Source: an uncultured Rhizobiaceae group bacterium
GTDB lineage: Bacteria > Pseudomonadota > Alphaproteobacteria > Rhizobiales > Rhizobiaceae
Length of the DNA: 64,000 bases
Direction of reading: 5' to 3'
Assembly (NCBI GenBank): GCA_947501445.1
Contig: CANMVS010000002.1
Span: forward strand, 124,001-188,000
The notes under the pieces are model-generated. The model saw only the letters and a program-made list of their open reading frames with translations. It searched no databases and was not told the origin of the DNA. This document shows, piece by piece, positions 54,807 to 64,000 of this stretch; the stretch's first letter is position 1; each line of letters starts with the position of its first letter. A program made the translations under genes and the position numbers.

Positions 54807-56021
54807 CTACCGCAAATCGGGTGTGTGGTCAAACAATGTGCGGTGCTGTTTCACCGCGAATGTATCGGTCATGCCAGCCAGATAATCACCAACCCGTCGC
54901 GCTGTTGCTCCGGCACCAAGTCCTTCAATCCCCCTGGCCCAGTCCCCACCCATGCACGACGGGTCCGCCATATAGGCACCAAACAGGTCCTCCACAATTT
55001 TTGCAGCCTGTTCGCGTACCCGCATGACGTCCGGGTGGCGATACATGTTCTTGTAGAGAAAAGCCTTGATGGTTTGATCGGCACCAAGCATATGTGGTGA
55101 AAACGTTGCAACCGGCGCCCTCGCCCACCGGATGTCATCAGCACTTTGCGGTTCGATTTCCGCCACGCATTTTTGAGCAACACCAATAACATCCTCAACC
55201 ATGAGCGTAATTTGCTGTCTCATTATTTCGTGAATCATCCTGCTTTCATCGAGCCCTGGATATTGCTCATGCGCCTTGCTCAACAGATCCTTGAGAAACG
55301 GCACCTCTTCGAGCATTTCCAGCGTCAGTAAACCACTGCGCAGTCCGTCGTCGATATCATGCGTATTATAGGCAATATCATCCGCGATGGCTGCAACCTG
55401 TGCTTCCAGACTGGCAAAGCTTGAAAGTTGCAGGTCCTGTTGCGCGCAATAATCCGCAATCGGTTGCGGAACAGGTCCCTTTAGTCCCTGACCGGACATA
55501 TCGGTCAATGGGCCGTTGTGTTTGACCAGCCCTTCCAGGCTTTCCCAGGTCAAATTCAGACCATCAAAACCTGGATAGCGCCGTTCCAGTGCCGTCACGA
55601 TGCGCAAAGACTGCGCATTGTGATCGAACCCACCATGCCCCTTTAGCAATGCATTCAATGCATCTTCACCGGTATGGCCAAACGGCGTGTGACCAAAGTC
55701 ATGAACAAGAGCGACACCTTCGGCCAGATCCTCATCCAGTTTAAGTGCCCGGGCCAGCGCTCTGGCAATCTGCGCCACCTCGATTGTATGGGTAAGTCGC
55801 GTACGAAAATGGTCACCCTCATGGGCAACAAATACCTGTGTTTTGTGTTTTAACCGGCGAAATGCGGTTGTATGGATGATTCGATCCCTGTCCCGCTGGA
55901 ACTCGGAGCGCGTTCTACTTGACTTTTCAGCATAAAGACGCCCTCTGCTGCCTGCCGGGTCACTTGCCCAGGGCGCACGTTCACCGGTTCCAAAGCCCAA
56001 TGCGCTTTCATCAACCATCAT
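54807..56021 (-). CDS. dgt: dGTP triphosphohydrolase-like HD protein
   Basis: Metal-dependent dNTP triphosphohydrolase of the type 2 dGTPase family, 404 residues. Conserved segments are the N-terminal [31 protein letters not shown], then [16 protein letters not shown] and the HD motif [19 protein letters not shown]; the [19 protein letters not shown] motif completes the active site. It degrades dNTPs to limit pool size. It is upstream of argS on the minus strand and divergent from erpA, with 104 bases between the starts. Confidence 0.95.
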   Translation of the reverse strand: MMVDESALGFGTGERAPWASDPAGSRGRLYAEKSSRTRSEFQRDRDRIIHTTAFRRLKHKTQVFVAHEGDHFRTRLTHTIEVAQIARALARALKLDEDLAEGVALVHDFGHTPFGHTGEDALNALLKGHGGFDHNAQSLRIVTALERRYPGFDGLNLTWESLEGLVKHNGPLTDMSGQGLKGPVPQPIADYCAQQDLQLSSFASLEAQVAAIADDIAYNTHDIDDGLRSGLLTLEMLEEVPFLKDLLSKAHEQYPGLDESRMIHEIMRQQITLMVEDVIGVAQKCVAEIEPQSADDIRWARAPVATFSPHMLGADQTIKAFLYKNMYRHPDVMRVREQAAKIVEDLFGAYMADPSCMGGDWARGIEGLGAGATARRVGDYLAGMTDTFAVKQHRTLFDHTPDLR

Positions 56022-56124
56022 TGTTCCGCCTTCCCCGTTGACGCGGCCTGTCGTTGTTCATACCTATAGGATAACAATTATCAATCACAATCTCTCCGGG
56101 CCTTGAACCCGGTATGGAGGTTCT

Positions 56125-56460
56125 ATGACGCAGAAAAATGAAGTTACCCTTTCTGATGCCGCGGCAAATCGAATTGCAGCTATTCTTGCATCAGAATCCA
56201 ATAAATCAGCCCTTCGCGTTTCAGTTGAAGGCGGCGGCTGTTCCGGATTCTCCTACAAATTCGATCTCACTGACGATCCGGATGATGGCGACCTGATTCT
56301 TGAAAAAGGCAATGCCCGTGTGCTGATTGACTCTTTGTCTCTTGTCTATATGGGCGGGTCGGAAATTGATTTTGTCGACAACCTGCTTGGGCAGTCCTTT
56401 CAAATCAACAATCCCAATGCCGTGGCATCGTGCGGCTGCGGAACAAGTTTCACCATCTAA
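56125..56460 (+). CDS. erpA: Iron-sulfur cluster insertion protein ErpA/IscA-type
   Basis: A-type Fe-S carrier, 111 residues. Three ligand cysteines are in place: Cys39 (EGGGCSGFSYKF) and Cys103 and Cys105 (SCGCGTSFTI). The ATG has GGAGG 5-6 bases upstream (TATGGAGGTTCT). Length and the N-terminus are normal. ErpA and IscA cannot be fully separated by eye; the position next to dgt and xthA agrees with erpA in Hyphomicrobiales. Confidence 0.9.
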   Translation: MTQKNEVTLSDAAANRIAAILASESNKSALRVSVEGGGCSGFSYKFDLTDDPDDGDLILEKGNARVLIDSLSLVYMGGSEIDFVDNLLGQSFQINNPNAVASCGCGTSFTI

Positions 56461-56498
56461 CAGCTGTCGGCAATCAACGGACCGTGGACCATTCGCAC

Positions 56499-57302
56499 AT
56501 GAAAATAGCCAGTTGGAATATCAACGGGATCAAGGCACGCATCGAAAACCTGGTGAGCTGGCTTGAGGAAAGTCAGCCGGATGTCGCCTGTCTTCAGGAA
56601 ATCAAATCGGTGGACGAAAACTTCCCGCGTGAATCCATCGAAGCGCTTGGCTATCACGTTGAAACACATGGTCAAAAGGGCTTCAACGGCGTTGCGCTGT
56701 TGTCAAAACAACAACCTGATGAAGTCAATCGTGGATTGCCCATGCTGTCTGGCAGCGACGAACCGGATCCGCAGGCACGTTTCATTGAGGGCGTTTACTC
56801 TGTCAAAGGCGGCGTTGTGCGCGTTGTTTCGCTCTATCTGCCCAATGGCAACCCGGTCGATACGGAAAAATTTCCCTATAAGATTGATTGGATGAACCGA
56901 CTGGAACAATGGGCCACAGATCGATTGGCTCTTGAGGAGCCACTTGTATTGGCCGGCGATTATAACGTCATCCCCGAACCCTATGATTGTCGTGACCCCA
57001 AAATATGGGAGGACGATGCCCTCTACCGCAGTGAAACACGCTCGGCACTCAGGCGATTGGAAAACCTCGGGTTTACCGAAACAATCCGCAATGTGACCGA
57101 TGCTGACAAAATCTATAGTTTCTGGGATTATCAGGCTGGCGCCTGGCCAAAAAACAACGGAATACGGATTGACCATCTCATGCTGTCACCGGAAGCCGCT
57201 GACCGGCTGTCATCTGCAGATATTGAAAAACACGTGCGTGGCTGGGAAAAACCCTCCGACCATGTACCGGTCATCGTCAATCTGAATTTTGAAGCCGCAT
57301 AG
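56499..57302 (+). CDS. xthA: Exodeoxyribonuclease III
   Basis: AP endonuclease/3'-5' exonuclease of base-excision repair, 267 residues from the ATG at 56499, which gives MKIASWNINGIKARIENLVS. Active-site motifs are the metal-binding Glu in CLQEIKSV, the Asp/Asn pair in VLAGDYNVIP, YSFWDYQAGAWPKNNGIRIDHLMLS and the terminal SDHVPV with catalytic Asp-His. It starts 38 bases after erpA on the same strand. Confidence 0.95.
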   Translation: MKIASWNINGIKARIENLVSWLEESQPDVACLQEIKSVDENFPRESIEALGYHVETHGQKGFNGVALLSKQQPDEVNRGLPMLSGSDEPDPQARFIEGVYSVKGGVVRVVSLYLPNGNPVDTEKFPYKIDWMNRLEQWATDRLALEEPLVLAGDYNVIPEPYDCRDPKIWEDDALYRSETRSALRRLENLGFTETIRNVTDADKIYSFWDYQAGAWPKNNGIRIDHLMLSPEAADRLSSADIEKHVRGWEKPSDHVPVIVNLNFEAA

Positions 57303-57368
57303 GTGCTACAACAGGCATGAAACCACGGGTCGCTTGCGAATAGCAGCAATTGCGTGCATCATGGATGC

Positions 57369-57689
57369 ATGACCCTACGACACCACTTGAGCAATGCTGT
57401 CGGATGTTTGTTGCCACGACAGCCCATCAAATCTGCAGTTGCAGCCGTCTTCCTGCTGTCAGGCCTGATGGCAGCACCGGCTATGGCGGGACAAGGAAAA
57501 GACTGCAGTTGCCTTGCGAATGGTCAGCGCGTTGAAACCGGCAAGCTTTTTTGCATTCGAACCGCATCCGGAAAACAGTTTCTCGCACGGTGTGAATGGG
57601 TATTGAACAATACCTCATGGAAGCGCTTGCAGGACGGCTGCCCAAGTGCCACGAATATGACCGTGGTACCGGATTTCCCAACACTGTAA
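57369..57689 (+). CDS. Small secreted cysteine-containing protein, unknown
   Basis: About 106 residues from the ATG at 57369; a GTG at 57354 would add five. Residues about 18-40 form an export signal (IKSAVAAVFLLSGLMAAPA, cleavage near AMA-G). The mature part is about 65 residues and has five cysteines (CSC, C, C, C) and a KTGKLFC-like segment, suggesting a disulfide-linked periplasmic or secreted protein. I do not recognise the family. It is 67 bases downstream of xthA on the same strand, separated from exoR (convergent) by dispersed repeat copy 4. Confidence 0.6.
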   Translation: MTLRHHLSNAVGCLLPRQPIKSAVAAVFLLSGLMAAPAMAGQGKDCSCLANGQRVETGKLFCIRTASGKQFLARCEWVLNNTSWKRLQDGCPSATNMTVVPDFPTL

Positions 57690-57757
57690 TCGCCTATTAC
57701 CAATCACACTACCGAGCGGGCGGATATTGATATGCCCGTATTTCAGATCACGGCCCT

Positions 57758-57860
57758 TGAGAAATTCAGGTTTTGATAGAATCAGCAAAACCTGGATGCG
57801 TCAACAAGATCAAAGGCTGACACTGTTGTCCCGGTTCTGACAAAACGTGAAACAGTCTAA
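57758..57860 (-). repeat. Dispersed two-hairpin repeat, copy 4
   Basis: Copy in the same orientation as copy 2, starting TGAGAAATTCAGG and ending ACAGTCTAATTC. The AATTCAGGTTTTG hairpin arm is kept with one mismatch (CAAAACCTGGAT). Its right edge supplies the TAG stop codon (57857-57859) of exoR, read on the minus strand. Confidence 0.82.
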
Positions 57861-58657
57861 TTCGCGCCCTTGCTCAACATGTTCTGCGCCAGTGACATGG
57901 CAGTACGCCGGTCAGCCTCATCGGCAACAGAAAAGGCCTGTTCCTGAATCGTTTGTATCCATCCGCGCTCATGTGCCTTGGCCCGTTCAAGTGCAACAGT
58001 CATATAGGCCAGACCACGCACGGTGTGCCCTTCCTGGAAAATGGTATCGCCAAACAGGGCGGAAGCCCCCGGGTGGCCGGCTTTTCGGGCACGATTCAAC
58101 CATTTCTTGGCCTGACGAAGGTCGCGTTTGCCACCCTCACCCAATAGCACCATACGCCCCAGCTGAAACTGGGCCTCAGGGATACCAAATGCCGAGGCTG
58201 CCTGAAAATACAACTGCCTTGACTGGGCCAGATCCGGTTTTAACGGACTGTCGGGAATGCCGCGTCTGTAATAAGAGGCCAAGGACACCAGCGCATTGAC
58301 AAAATACCCCGTCTCGCTTGATCCGGGTTCAACACCGTCCCGCGCAATACGGTCGTAAATTTTGAAGGCCTCATAGTCGTCCTCAATGACGCCATCGCCA
58401 GCCGCGTACATATTCGCCAATGCCCACCGCGCACCGCGATGGCCCTGCTCGGCGGCATGACGATAGGCTTCGACAGCATCATCCTTCTTGCCGCTTTTGT
58501 AGGCAGAAAAGCCGAATTTGAAAAGAACGCGCGGGGCCGATTTTTCCGTAACCCCCGCATCAACATCAAATGCATAGGCCACCGATCCGGTCGAACCGGC
58601 AGCGAAGGTCAGAACACAGGCAAAAAGCGGTCCGGCTGTTAACTTAGATATCTGCAT
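57857..58657 (-). CDS. exoR: ExoR, periplasmic Sel1-repeat negative regulator
   Basis: Exported regulator that in rhizobia binds and restrains the ExoS sensor, controlling exopolysaccharide and motility. From the ATG at 58657 it is 266 residues, close to S. meliloti ExoR (268). Signal peptide cleavage is near AYA-F, then Sel1-like repeats ([55 protein letters not shown]) and a C-terminus [13 protein letters not shown] close to the family. A GTG at 58681 is an alternative start. The start overlaps the end of ilvD by 14 bases, suggesting coupling to ilvD translation; the stop codon is within repeat copy 4. Confidence 0.9.
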   Translation of the reverse strand: MQISKLTAGPLFACVLTFAAGSTGSVAYAFDVDAGVTEKSAPRVLFKFGFSAYKSGKKDDAVEAYRHAAEQGHRGARWALANMYAAGDGVIEDDYEAFKIYDRIARDGVEPGSSETGYFVNALVSLASYYRRGIPDSPLKPDLAQSRQLYFQAASAFGIPEAQFQLGRMVLLGEGGKRDLRQAKKWLNRARKAGHPGASALFGDTIFQEGHTVRGLAYMTVALERAKAHERGWIQTIQEQAFSVADEADRRTAMSLAQNMLSKGAN

Positions 58658-60368
58658 AACACTGTTTTTCTTTCGCCCCACCTGGGTGTGTCACCGCCCC
58701 CTTCTGCGCGGTGCCCACCGTCTGGGCATATTTCCACAAGACGCCGGATGTGTAATCAGTCTCACGTGGCTGCCAGGCCTTGCGTCGTTCAGCCAGCTCT
58801 TCATCCGTGAGTTTCACATTGATCGATCCTTCAACAGCATCGATCTCTATAATGTCCCCGTCTTTAAGAAGTCCAATCGGACCACCAACAGCTGCCTCCG
58901 GTCCCACATGGCCAATACAAAATCCGCGTGTCGCCCCGGAGAAACGTCCATCTGTGATAAGCGCGATCTTGTCACCCATGCCCTGACCATAGAGCGCAGC
59001 AGTCGTAGAAAGCATCTCGCGCATGCCCGGACCACCCTTTGGTCCCTCATAGCGGATCACCAGAACTTCACCTTCCTTGTATTCACGCCCCGATACGGCC
59101 GCGAAACATTCTTCTTCAGAATCAAAACAACGTGCCGGACCGGAAAAAACCTGATTGTCCATTCCGGCAACCTTCACGATTGCACCTTCAGGGGCCAGAT
59201 TCCCCTTAAGACCAACAACACCGCCTGTGGGTGTAATCGGACTGCTGGCAGGGCGAACAACATCCTGCTCGTCATTCCAAGGCACATATTCCATATTTTC
59301 GGCAATTGTGCGGCCGGTAACAGTCTGGCAGTCGCCGTGCAGGTACCCGCCATCCAGCAGAGACTTCATCAGCAATGGAATGCCGCCTGCCTCAAACATA
59401 TCCTTGGCGACATATTTACCGCCCGGTTTCAGATCAGCCACATAGGGCGTTTTCTTGAAAATTTCGGCGACATCAAAAAGGTCAAATTCAATGCCGCATT
59501 CATGCGCAATTGCAGGAAGGTGCAAGGCCGCATTGGTCGAGCCACCAGATGCGGCAACCACGGCTGCGGCATTTTCCAGTGCCTTGCGTGTCACGATATC
59601 TCTGGGGCGAATATTGCGCGCGATCAGTTCCATGACTTTTTCACCGGAAGCGTAGCAAAAACGATCGCGCAATTCGTAAGGAGCCGGCGCGCCACATGAA
59701 TAGGGCAATGCCAGGCCAATCGCTTCTGCCACCGTCGCCATTGTATTGGCGGTAAATTGTGCACCGCAAGATCCGGCGGACGGGCAGGCAACCTGTTCAA
59801 TTTCAGCCAGATCATCATCCGACATATCACCAACGGAATGCTGGCCAACAGCCTCAAAAACATCCTGAACTGTAATCTGGCGGCCACGGAAATTGCCTGG
59901 CAGAATAGAACCACCATAGATGAATATTGAAGGCACGTTCAACCGAACCATGGACATCATCATGCCCGGCAGCGATTTATCACAGCCGGCAAGTCCAACG
60001 AGCGCATCATAGCAATGGCCGCGCATGGTTAATTCGACCGAATCGGCAATCACGTCACGCGAGACCAATGAGGATTTCATCCCCTGGTGCCCCATGGCGA
60101 TACCGTCTGTCACCGTGATCGTGCAGAATTCGCGAGGCGTACCATGGGCTGCTGCAACGCCCTTTTTGACAACCTGGGCCTGGCGCATCAGCGAGATATT
60201 ACACGGCGCAGCCTCGTTCCAGCAACTGGCAACACCCACGAGCGGCTGGTTAATTTCCTTGGAAGAAAGCCCCATTGCATAAAGATATGAGCGGTGTGGC
60301 GCCCGGGCAGAACCGACAGTCGTATGGCGACTTGGTAGTTTTGATTTGTCGATTGCTTTAACGTCCAT
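58644..60368 (-). CDS. ilvD: Dihydroxy-acid dehydratase
   Basis: Fe-S enzyme of branched-chain amino acid synthesis that dehydrates 2,3-dihydroxy-isovalerate and -methylvalerate, 574 residues from the ATG at 60368 (GAGGAT upstream). Cluster cysteines appear in [12 protein letters not shown] and [18 protein letters not shown], and the N-terminus has SYLYAMGL and [11 protein letters not shown]. Family length is about 560-615, so it is complete. exoR begins inside its last codons on the same strand. A longer frame to 60422 has no support. Confidence 0.96.
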   Translation of the reverse strand: MDVKAIDKSKLPSRHTTVGSARAPHRSYLYAMGLSSKEINQPLVGVASCWNEAAPCNISLMRQAQVVKKGVAAAHGTPREFCTITVTDGIAMGHQGMKSSLVSRDVIADSVELTMRGHCYDALVGLAGCDKSLPGMMMSMVRLNVPSIFIYGGSILPGNFRGRQITVQDVFEAVGQHSVGDMSDDDLAEIEQVACPSAGSCGAQFTANTMATVAEAIGLALPYSCGAPAPYELRDRFCYASGEKVMELIARNIRPRDIVTRKALENAAAVVAASGGSTNAALHLPAIAHECGIEFDLFDVAEIFKKTPYVADLKPGGKYVAKDMFEAGGIPLLMKSLLDGGYLHGDCQTVTGRTIAENMEYVPWNDEQDVVRPASSPITPTGGVVGLKGNLAPEGAIVKVAGMDNQVFSGPARCFDSEEECFAAVSGREYKEGEVLVIRYEGPKGGPGMREMLSTTAALYGQGMGDKIALITDGRFSGATRGFCIGHVGPEAAVGGPIGLLKDGDIIEIDAVEGSINVKLTDEELAERRKAWQPRETDYTSGVLWKYAQTVGTAQKGAVTHPGGAKEKQCYADI

Positions 60369-60545
60369 GAGGATCCTCAGATGCATAGTGTGAACAGATA
60401 AACATCGTGCCCATCCGTGCACGAGACGGATGCGCCCGGTTTGTGGCGGTAAATTGGCAACGCCTGATGTCTGGCGTCATAGCAAATGTTTGCACAAAAT
60501 GTGTTGCGATTCCGTCACATATTTGGATCAGAATGAAAATTAGTA

Positions 60546-60585
60546 AAAAAAAGGGGGTTCAGACCGTTATCTGAACCCCCTTTTT
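60546..60585 (-). terminator. Rho-independent terminator of valS
   Basis: AAAAGGGGGTTCAGA pairs with TCTGAACCCCCTTTTT around a short loop; on the minus strand a T-run follows. It lies 28 bases past the valS stop. The A-run on the other side makes it partly bidirectional. Confidence 0.88.
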
Positions 60586-60612
60586 GCCATTTGTTCTATT
60601 GCTGATTGAAAG

Positions 60613-63399
60613 TCAGCCAGCCTCTACAACACGCTTTAATGCGGCCTCAAGCCTGGTTTTTTGCTCTTCCAGCGTGGTCAACTTTTGTCTCTCAGCTGCA
60701 ACAATGTCCGGGCGGGCATTGGCTACAAATTTTTCATTCTGCAATTTCCCGGAAATTTTATCGACATCAGCTGAAATTTTGCCCAGCGCCTTTTCGAGCC
60801 TGGCCGATTCGGCAGCAACATCAATTAATGCGCCCAATGGCAGACAATAGGTGGCCTCGCCGACAATAACCTGCGCGCATCCCTTGGGCACCTCCTGTTC
60901 AAGCACAATGTCTTCAACACGGGCAAGCTGTTTAATAGCAGGATCATGGCGAAGCAGCCGCACACAGGTATCATCCGCCGCCCCCACGACCACCAGCGGT
61001 GCACGGGCAGACGGTGGTACATTCATCTCGGCACGCGCAGAACGCAAGCCCGACACCAATTCAATCAACCAGTTGATCTCACCGGCAGCATCTTCATCCA
61101 GATATCCCGGTTTTGGCCATTCCGCGTGACACAGAAGTGTGGCCTTGCCCAATTGCTGCCCCCAAAGTTCTTCCGTCATATAGGGCATGAAAGGATGCAA
61201 CAGCCGATAAATCGCATCCAGCACATAGGCTGCACAGCCCTGTGCCTCTTTTTTTGCCGCCTCATCTTCGCCGTTGAATATCGGTTTCAGCAACTCCAGA
61301 TACCAGTCACAGAACTGGTTCCAGACAAAGCGGTAAGCTGCCGCCGATGCGTCGTTAAAACGATAGTTTTCAATGCCGTTGGTGACATCGTGAATGGTTC
61401 GTGCCAGCTCCGTCAAAATCCAGCGGTTGACCGTGAGCTTTGCGTTCAGCGGGTCAAAATCACTTTGAACCGCCACACCATTCATTTCGGCAAATCGGGT
61501 GGCATTCCACAGCTTGGTGCCAAAATTTCGGTAACCGGCAATACGTTGCGGATCAAGTTTAACATCGCGTCCCTGTGCCGCCATGATGGCCAGTGTAAAA
61601 CGCAAGGCATCGGCGCCATATTCATCCATCAATTCAATGGGGTCGATGACATTACCTTTTGATTTTGACATTTTCGCACCGTTTTTGTCACGCACAAGCG
61701 CGTGCACATAAACGGTATGAAACGGCTCAATGGGCTTGCCGTCATCGTTCTTCATGAAATGCAGCCCCATCATCATCATTCTGGCCACCCAGAAGAATAT
61801 GATGTCAAAGCCGGTGACGAGAACATCCGTCTGATAGTATTTGTCCAGCTCCGGTGTCTTGTCCGGCCATCCCAATGTGGAAAATGGCCACAGGGCCGAC
61901 GAGAACCACGTATCCAACACATCCTCATCACGCGTCAGCTCGCTCGGGCTGCCATAATGTGCCAGTGCGGCTGCCTTTGCCTCGTCCTCGGAACGTTCGA
62001 CAAAAATATGTCCATCAGGACCATACCAGGCAGGAATCTGGTGCCCCCACCACAGTTGGCGGGAAATGCACCAGGGCTGGATGTTTTCCATCCACTCAAA
62101 GTAGGTCTTTTCCCAATTCTTTGGCACGAAATTGGTTCGCCCCGCGCGCACTGATGCAATCGCAGGCTCGGCAAGTACCTGCGCATTTACATACCACTGA
62201 TCGGTAAGATACGGCTCAATAGGAACACCGCCCCGGTCACCGTGTGGCACCATGTGCTTGTGATCTTCAGTCTTTTCCAACAGGCCAAGCGTCTCCATCC
62301 GGGCGACGATTGCTTTGCGCACCGCAAACCGCTCAAGACTGTCATAGGCATCAATGGTCTGTTTCAGCTGGGCACTGTCTTCAACCCCTTCAACGAAATC
62401 CTCATTGCCCTTGAGGGTAATATGTCCGTCTCGAGTCATAATATTGACGGCCCGCAATCCGGCACGCTTGCCGACTTCAAAATCATTGAAATCATGGGCC
62501 GGCGTCATTTTCACAGCGCCAGTGCCGGCCTCAGGGTCCGGATATTCATCCGCAACAATGGGTATACGGCGCCCAACCAGGGGAAGGACGACGTGTTTGC
62601 CGACCAATTGTGCATAACGCGGGTCTTCAGGGTGCACAGCAACACCTGTATCACCAAGCATTGTTTCGGGACGGGTCGTGGCTACAACCAGATAATCCCT
62701 GGTTTCCCATTGCGTCACATTGCCGTCCTCATCGAAGGCAACCGGATGGTCGTAATGCAGACCCGCTTCAAGCGGGTAGCGGAAATACCATAAATTCCCG
62801 TTGGTCTCCACCTGCTCAACTTCCAGATCAGAGATCGCAGTCAGCAATTTGGGATCCCAGTTTACCAGGCGTTTGTCCTTGTAAATCAAGCCTTCCCTGA
62901 ACAGGCTGACAAACACTTCCAGGACAGCCTTGGACAGACCCTCGTCCATGGTGAACCGCTCTCGTGACCAGTCACACGATGCACCCAAACGACGTAACTG
63001 GTTGAAGATGGCTCCGCCGGATTCGGCTTTCCAGTCCCATATTTTTTCTATAAATTTCTCACGCCCCATGTCACGGCGGTGTTGCTGAACTTCCATCAAC
63101 TGACGTTCAACAACCATCTGGGTCGCAATTCCGGCGTGATCCATGCCCGGTTGCCACAATACGTTTTTGCCACGCATCCGCTCGAAGCGCACCAGTATAT
63201 CCTGAAGGGTATTGTTCAGCGCGTGCCCCATGTGCAGAGACCCCGTCACATTGGGTGGCGGGATAACAATGCAATAGGGATCGGCACCTTCTTTGGCTCC
63301 GGCTCCGGCCTTGAATGCGCCGGCGTCTTCCCAGCGTTTGGCAATCTTTGGCTCGCTCTCGGCAGCGTTATAGTTCTTTTCAAGCATTTGATCAGCCAT
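60613..63399 (-). CDS. valS: Valyl-tRNA synthetase
   Basis: Class I synthetase charging tRNA-Val, with an editing domain, 928 residues. The HIGH-type motif is PPPNVTGSLHMGHALN (residues 48-62); the KMSKS loop is GAKMSKSKGNVIDP. The CP1 editing region lies between, and the C-terminal coiled coil that binds tRNA is visible in the last 70 residues (ARLEKALGKISADVDKISGK). The N-terminus MADQMLEKNYNAAESEPKIA is normal. The terminator follows; popZ lies upstream on the same strand across 323 bases. Confidence 0.97.
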   Translation of the reverse strand: MADQMLEKNYNAAESEPKIAKRWEDAGAFKAGAGAKEGADPYCIVIPPPNVTGSLHMGHALNNTLQDILVRFERMRGKNVLWQPGMDHAGIATQMVVERQLMEVQQHRRDMGREKFIEKIWDWKAESGGAIFNQLRRLGASCDWSRERFTMDEGLSKAVLEVFVSLFREGLIYKDKRLVNWDPKLLTAISDLEVEQVETNGNLWYFRYPLEAGLHYDHPVAFDEDGNVTQWETRDYLVVATTRPETMLGDTGVAVHPEDPRYAQLVGKHVVLPLVGRRIPIVADEYPDPEAGTGAVKMTPAHDFNDFEVGKRAGLRAVNIMTRDGHITLKGNEDFVEGVEDSAQLKQTIDAYDSLERFAVRKAIVARMETLGLLEKTEDHKHMVPHGDRGGVPIEPYLTDQWYVNAQVLAEPAIASVRAGRTNFVPKNWEKTYFEWMENIQPWCISRQLWWGHQIPAWYGPDGHIFVERSEDEAKAAALAHYGSPSELTRDEDVLDTWFSSALWPFSTLGWPDKTPELDKYYQTDVLVTGFDIIFFWVARMMMMGLHFMKNDDGKPIEPFHTVYVHALVRDKNGAKMSKSKGNVIDPIELMDEYGADALRFTLAIMAAQGRDVKLDPQRIAGYRNFGTKLWNATRFAEMNGVAVQSDFDPLNAKLTVNRWILTELARTIHDVTNGIENYRFNDASAAAYRFVWNQFCDWYLELLKPIFNGEDEAAKKEAQGCAAYVLDAIYRLLHPFMPYMTEELWGQQLGKATLLCHAEWPKPGYLDEDAAGEINWLIELVSGLRSARAEMNVPPSARAPLVVVGAADDTCVRLLRHDPAIKQLARVEDIVLEQEVPKGCAQVIVGEATYCLPLGALIDVAAESARLEKALGKISADVDKISGKLQNEKFVANARPDIVAAERQKLTTLEEQKTRLEAALKRVVEAG

Positions 63400-63520
63400 A
63401 AATGAGGGATTGTTGCAGTGGGTGTACCCTCACAGCCATTGCCGTTCAAGTCCAATTCCCCGTCGATCGTTTCAGCTCTGCGGTTTGCTTTACCACACGT
63501 CGGCTGTGGTCCCTGCCCCA

Positions 63521-63625
63521 TTAGACCGTTTCATTTATTGGCAGAAACGGGACAACGGGATCGGCCTTTGATTTTTTTGATGCATTCAAGTTTTGCCTAT
63601 TCCGTCAAAACCTGAGTTGCTCCAG
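63521..63625 (+). repeat. Dispersed two-hairpin repeat, copy 5
   Basis: Same orientation as copy 1, from TTAGACCGTTTCATT to ACCTGAGTTGCTCCAG. The first hairpin has diverged (TTTATTGGCAG) and the second is partly degraded. It lies in the 323-bp gap between the valS start and the popZ stop; the rest of that gap shows no gene, only a weak imperfect stem near 63672-63695. Confidence 0.8.
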
Positions 63626-63722
63626 TGAAGGGGGAAGACAAAGACAAGACCCCTTCAATTGAATTCCATCTAAGGCGGCACCTTCCTTTGTGTCGCCACA
63701 GGCAGATATTTATCAGAAACAA

Positions 63723-64000
63723 TCAGCTGCCGCGGGCGACACGCTCAATTTCTTCACGAACCAGACGTTCAACCATTGTAGGCAAATTGTCATCCAGCCA
63801 TTGCTGCAACATTGGCCGCAACATCTCTTCCGCAATTTCATCAAATGAGCGCACTGGCCCATTGACGACAGCCTGGTTCAAATTGCCAAATGATGCGGCG
63901 ACCTTCGCGCCAGCCTCAGCAGAGATGAGTGGCTGCCGGTCTTCTTTTGCAGCACCTTCGTCTCCAATATCCGCTCGATCCGGCACGCCAGATACGTCCC
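63723..64000 (-). CDS. popZ: PopZ/DUF2497 polar organising protein (C-terminal part)
   Basis: The open frame enters from the right edge and runs 92 codons to the stop at 63723. The C-terminal sequence (FDEIAEEMLRPMLQQWLDDN, then LPTMVERLVREEIERVARGS) is the diagnostic DUF2497/PopZ helix, which forms polar condensates and recruits chromosome-partition and cell-cycle proteins in alphaproteobacteria. The acidic low-complexity N-terminal part is outside the window. Position upstream of valS is typical for Hyphomicrobiales. Confidence 0.88.
   Translation of the reverse strand, partial: DVSGVPDRADIGDEGAAKEDRQPLISAEAGAKVAASFGNLNQAVVNGPVRSFDEIAEEMLRPMLQQWLDDNLPTMVERLVREEIERVARGS

Overview
The window looks like a contig segment from an alphaproteobacterium of the order Hyphomicrobiales (Rhizobiales). 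The evidence is the gene order yajC-secDF-Mth938-phytoene-synthase-like, serS-tatCBA, scpAB-nagZ-SPOR-argS-dgt-erpA, an ExoR homologue next to ilvD, and a PopZ/DUF2497 gene beside valS. Base composition by eye is moderate, and a TRAP transporter with UspA fits a marine relative (Ahrensia/Hoeflea-like), but genus is a guess.

Layout. 1-4.6 kb: tail of an unidentified gene, then an RND efflux adaptor/permease pair. 4.7-9.2 kb: trigger factor (minus), a DeoR regulator divergent from a phosphodiesterase and a HAD phosphatase. 9.2-13.9 kb: dispersed repeat, exported amidohydrolase divergent from an XRE regulator, tRNA-Leu(TAG), thioesterase divergent from a TetR regulator. 14.0-15.0 kb: three small DUF1127 genes; the first is followed by an RNA with three hairpins whose loops all carry an anti-Shine-Dalgarno CUCCUCC motif (cuckoo/CcsR type). 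15.1-23.1 kb: accessory block bounded by a 41-bp IS-end palindrome on the left and a complete IS5/IS427-group element on the right. It holds a lipoprotein hydrolase, a second RND permease with adaptor, a K+ channel and a small membrane protein, plus a 288-bp inverted duplication of the adaptor's 5' end. 23.1-34.1 kb: trmFO, dienoyl-CoA-isomerase-like crotonase, GST, globin, a type III polyketide synthase with an ICMT-family methyltransferase, and a LysR-linked TRAP transporter with UspA. 34.2-56.0 kb: long minus-strand housekeeping block covering secretion (SecDF/YajC, TatABC), envelope (LytM factor, SPOR protein, NagZ), chromosome segregation (ScpAB), repair (Pcm, SurE), tRNA charging (SerRS, ArgRS) and dNTP control. 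56.1-64 kb: erpA and xthA (plus), then exoR, ilvD, valS and the end of popZ (minus).

Five copies, one of them partial, of a ~103-bp two-hairpin repeat lie at gene ends (9.2, 23.1, 25.7, 57.8 and 63.5 kb). At two of them the repeat edge supplies the stop codon of the gene it abuts. The most unusual material is the anti-SD hairpin RNA behind a DUF1127 gene, the IS-end palindrome joined to the inverted duplication, and the repeat family. Translations, starts and hairpins were read by eye; no database search or GC calculation was run.
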